34,277 bases of DNA, taken from Larix sibirica (lineage: Eukaryota > Streptophyta > Pinopsida > Pinales > Pinaceae). Where the stretch lies: NCBI GenBank assembly GCA_004151065.3, contig NWUY0300109969.1:17224-51500 (forward strand), given 5' to 3'. The notes below the pieces were generated by a model. That model was not told where the DNA came from. It was given only the letters and a program-made list of their open reading frames with translations, and made no database searches. The first letter of the stretch is position 1, and every line of letters begins with the position of its first letter. Position numbers and translations under genes: made by a program. This document shows positions 32,562 to 34,277 of this stretch, in pieces.

Positions 32562-33520
32562 GCTAAGAGTTCTCAAATATTCTTGTTCTAGCTTTGGTAT
32601 GGTGGTAAATAGTAATAAGACAAAGGTTATGATCATCAAATCTAAGAACACTACTTACTCTAATTTTATGTGTGACAATAGAAACTTAGAGGAAATTATT
32701 TTGTACAACTATCTTGGAGTTGATGTTCATTATAGGTCAACATGAACTATATTGTTGAGAAAATGGTTAATGGATGGTTAAAATCTTTTTGGTCTTGAGA
32801 ACCACTATAAAGCAACATATTTTTGGTTCTATAAAAAAGGAAAACCATATTAACACACATGTTACTCCAGTAACCTTATATAGAATCTAGATGTGAAGTC
32901 TAGGGTTGCAACATTTCTAAAGAGACTTGGAGGAAAATCTAGCTAATTTGAAAGTGTTTTATAATCTACAATCTTAATATCAAAAGCAATACACCCTATC
33001 GTATCCTCCTCTTAGAGGGTCAGATTCCACCCATTAGAAGAAAGGCTATGGTTGAGTACCTAATGTACACAAACACGATTATTAATATGAAGGATAAAAG
33101 GGCTTCCTAATATTGTTTCAAATTTTAGTAAAGGTCACTTGAGACTTAAGAGAGGGTGGCATAAAGATGTTGATTCTTAGTTAAATATTTAGAGAATACA
33201 TGGGAGGAAACTCCAAAAAATATTGATAACATTAAAGGTACTATCCAATCTAAAATTAAAGAGTGATTGTGATGCAAAGAAGAAATAGAGAATAAGAGAA
33301 AGTTAAAGTACCACAAAGAAATATTTAACCCCAGCTAGGAAGAGAAAGTTTTTTTTTACAATAGCTATCTCAAAGAAGAACAGTAACATTGCTTAAATAA
33401 GAATGAACTCTCATGACCTTCATAATAAAATTCATTATTGAAAAAATTCAAAAACAATGTGGGAAGAAAGAATATTAGATCTTTGTGATACTAAAGAAGT
33501 GTAGAGTGAAGGGGGTGATA

Positions 33521-34277
33521 GGTGTAAGAGGGGGTCATCATTATCCCGAGGGACAAAATGTAGCCTCCTTCGCATGGGGTCTTTGATAATGCTTTGGACA
33601 ATGAAGTTGTAGCACTAGAAATATGGAAAGGTCTCATCCTATTAATTCCTATACCTAAGAGTCGATATATGTTCTAGGTGTCTTAATGATTTTTATTGAA
33701 GAACAGAAGGAACCAACACAATCTCTTGTCCCTCCCTCTCACACAACATTCAATGATCTAGATTGCTTATCAAGAAATTCTACATTGCATCACTCTTCCA
33801 TGATCTTTGTGATATAACTCTATCATGGATGAAATGGAAAGTCAAGGTGCCCAACTTGAAGAAGGTAGGATTATAATTTTGTTGAAGAATGGGATAGCTC
33901 ACCCTTCCATCACCCTACGACAATAATGATGCCAAAGAAGAGCACATTTCAATCATGTCATATGGGTGCTCCGCTCCACTGATCACTATTCACATCAATT
34001 CATGGAGGAAGGTGGTAGGTTTGATTCCCCATTGTTGGGCATGGCCCAAGTAGGTACCATTTTGTTGGAACACAATTTTGAGCCGCGCAGTAGAAAAGCA
34101 CGACATTGTTAAGTGCACAGCTTGCTGGGCATATTTAGTTGTGTAGCTATGGTGATGCGCAGAACCTGCGCAACGACTAATTTTGGTAAGAAGATATAAG
34201 TAAAGGTCAGACGAGGAAGTGACCTATTTTTGGTAAAGAGCTGGACGAAGGCAGGATAAAGCGAACTATTTGGAAGA
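33521..34277. other. Non-coding right end of the window
   Basis: No gene recognised. At 34018-34028 'ggtttgattcc' matches a Pol III B box at 10 of 11 positions. Just after it lies a short palindrome, 'ttgggc' (34035-34040) against 'gcccaa' (34044-34049). The last 200 bases are more GC-rich and could be the beginning of an LTR or other repeat continuing outside the window. Confidence 0.4.

Larger units (their letters stand above)
31920..33520 (+). pseudogene. Reverse transcriptase relic, segment B
   Basis: Less interrupted copy of the second non-LTR family. From 31922 one frame reads SNGYFQLSHVMIGFYEKV, then IGIKLGCPLPPTLFG (RT motif B). After inserted material come CPFDLDKLLR-like sequence (about 32545), VNSNKTKVMIIKSK (about 32605), NLEEI and YLGVDVHY. 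Later frames give PLEERLWLS, IKGLPNIVSNF, KGHLRLKRGWHKDV (about 33130), REKLKYHKEIFNPSWE (about 33295) and a LCDTKEV-like piece near 33480. The YADD motif region is replaced by the insertion and tandem duplication at about 32236-32561. Multiple stops make it inactive. Confidence 0.7.

Noticed and set aside
34018-34049. tRNA gene at the right end
   Set aside because: Only a B-box-like motif is present; no A box, acceptor stem or anticodon arm could be assembled around it.

Overview
The window is nuclear plant DNA, AT-rich and dominated by decayed transposable elements around one well-preserved protein gene. GT-AG introns, Copia-type LTR structure and LINEs whose ORF2 carries endonuclease, reverse transcriptase, zf-RVT and RNase H segments all point to a vascular plant. 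The density of old, nested repeats suggests a large genome, probably a gymnosperm such as a conifer; that is an inference from repeat style, not a species call.

Layout. 1-9909: repeats only. A non-coding repeat family (here R1) occurs three times (about 1100-2545, 5165-5760, 7331-9909). Between copies lie a dead LINE 3' half (about 3391-4802) and a degenerate tandem array (about 5990-7030). R1 copy 3 carries a large insertion holding a 33-bp minisatellite and a 270-bp MITE. 9910-11859: a small coding-free Copia-like element with a 352-bp 5' LTR, a PBS-like site, a polypurine tract and a 3' LTR swollen to about 1.06 kb by tandem duplications and a 429-bp TIR insertion. 12445-17274, minus strand: a nine-exon gene for a 500-residue alpha/beta-hydrolase of the bacterial family I.5 lipase type, with an apparently intact catalytic triad and zinc-site residues. 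Its second intron (2.2 kb) holds satellite-like repeats, and its leader region has several short upstream ORFs.

18340-33520: two directly ordered, related segments, A (about 18.3-27.8 kb) and B (about 27.8-33.5 kb). Each has the order GT/CA-rich minisatellite, AT-rich tract, then relic of a second non-LTR reverse transcriptase family. Segment A was broken by a 5.0-kb LINE (16-bp target-site duplication) and a 663-bp 5'-truncated LINE (13-bp duplication). Segment B lacks both and serves as a natural empty site, but has its own insertions: an ORF1-only LINE-like element, SINE-like pieces and a 91-95-bp tandem duplication. 33521-34277 shows nothing codable.

Only the lipase gene looks able to make a functional protein. 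I found no rRNA, canonical tRNA, CRISPR or bacterial operon, and no convincing new biological system. The points most worth checking are the zinc-site-retaining plant lipase with its uORF-rich leader, the paired A/B segments that record nested insertions, and the ORF1-only element.
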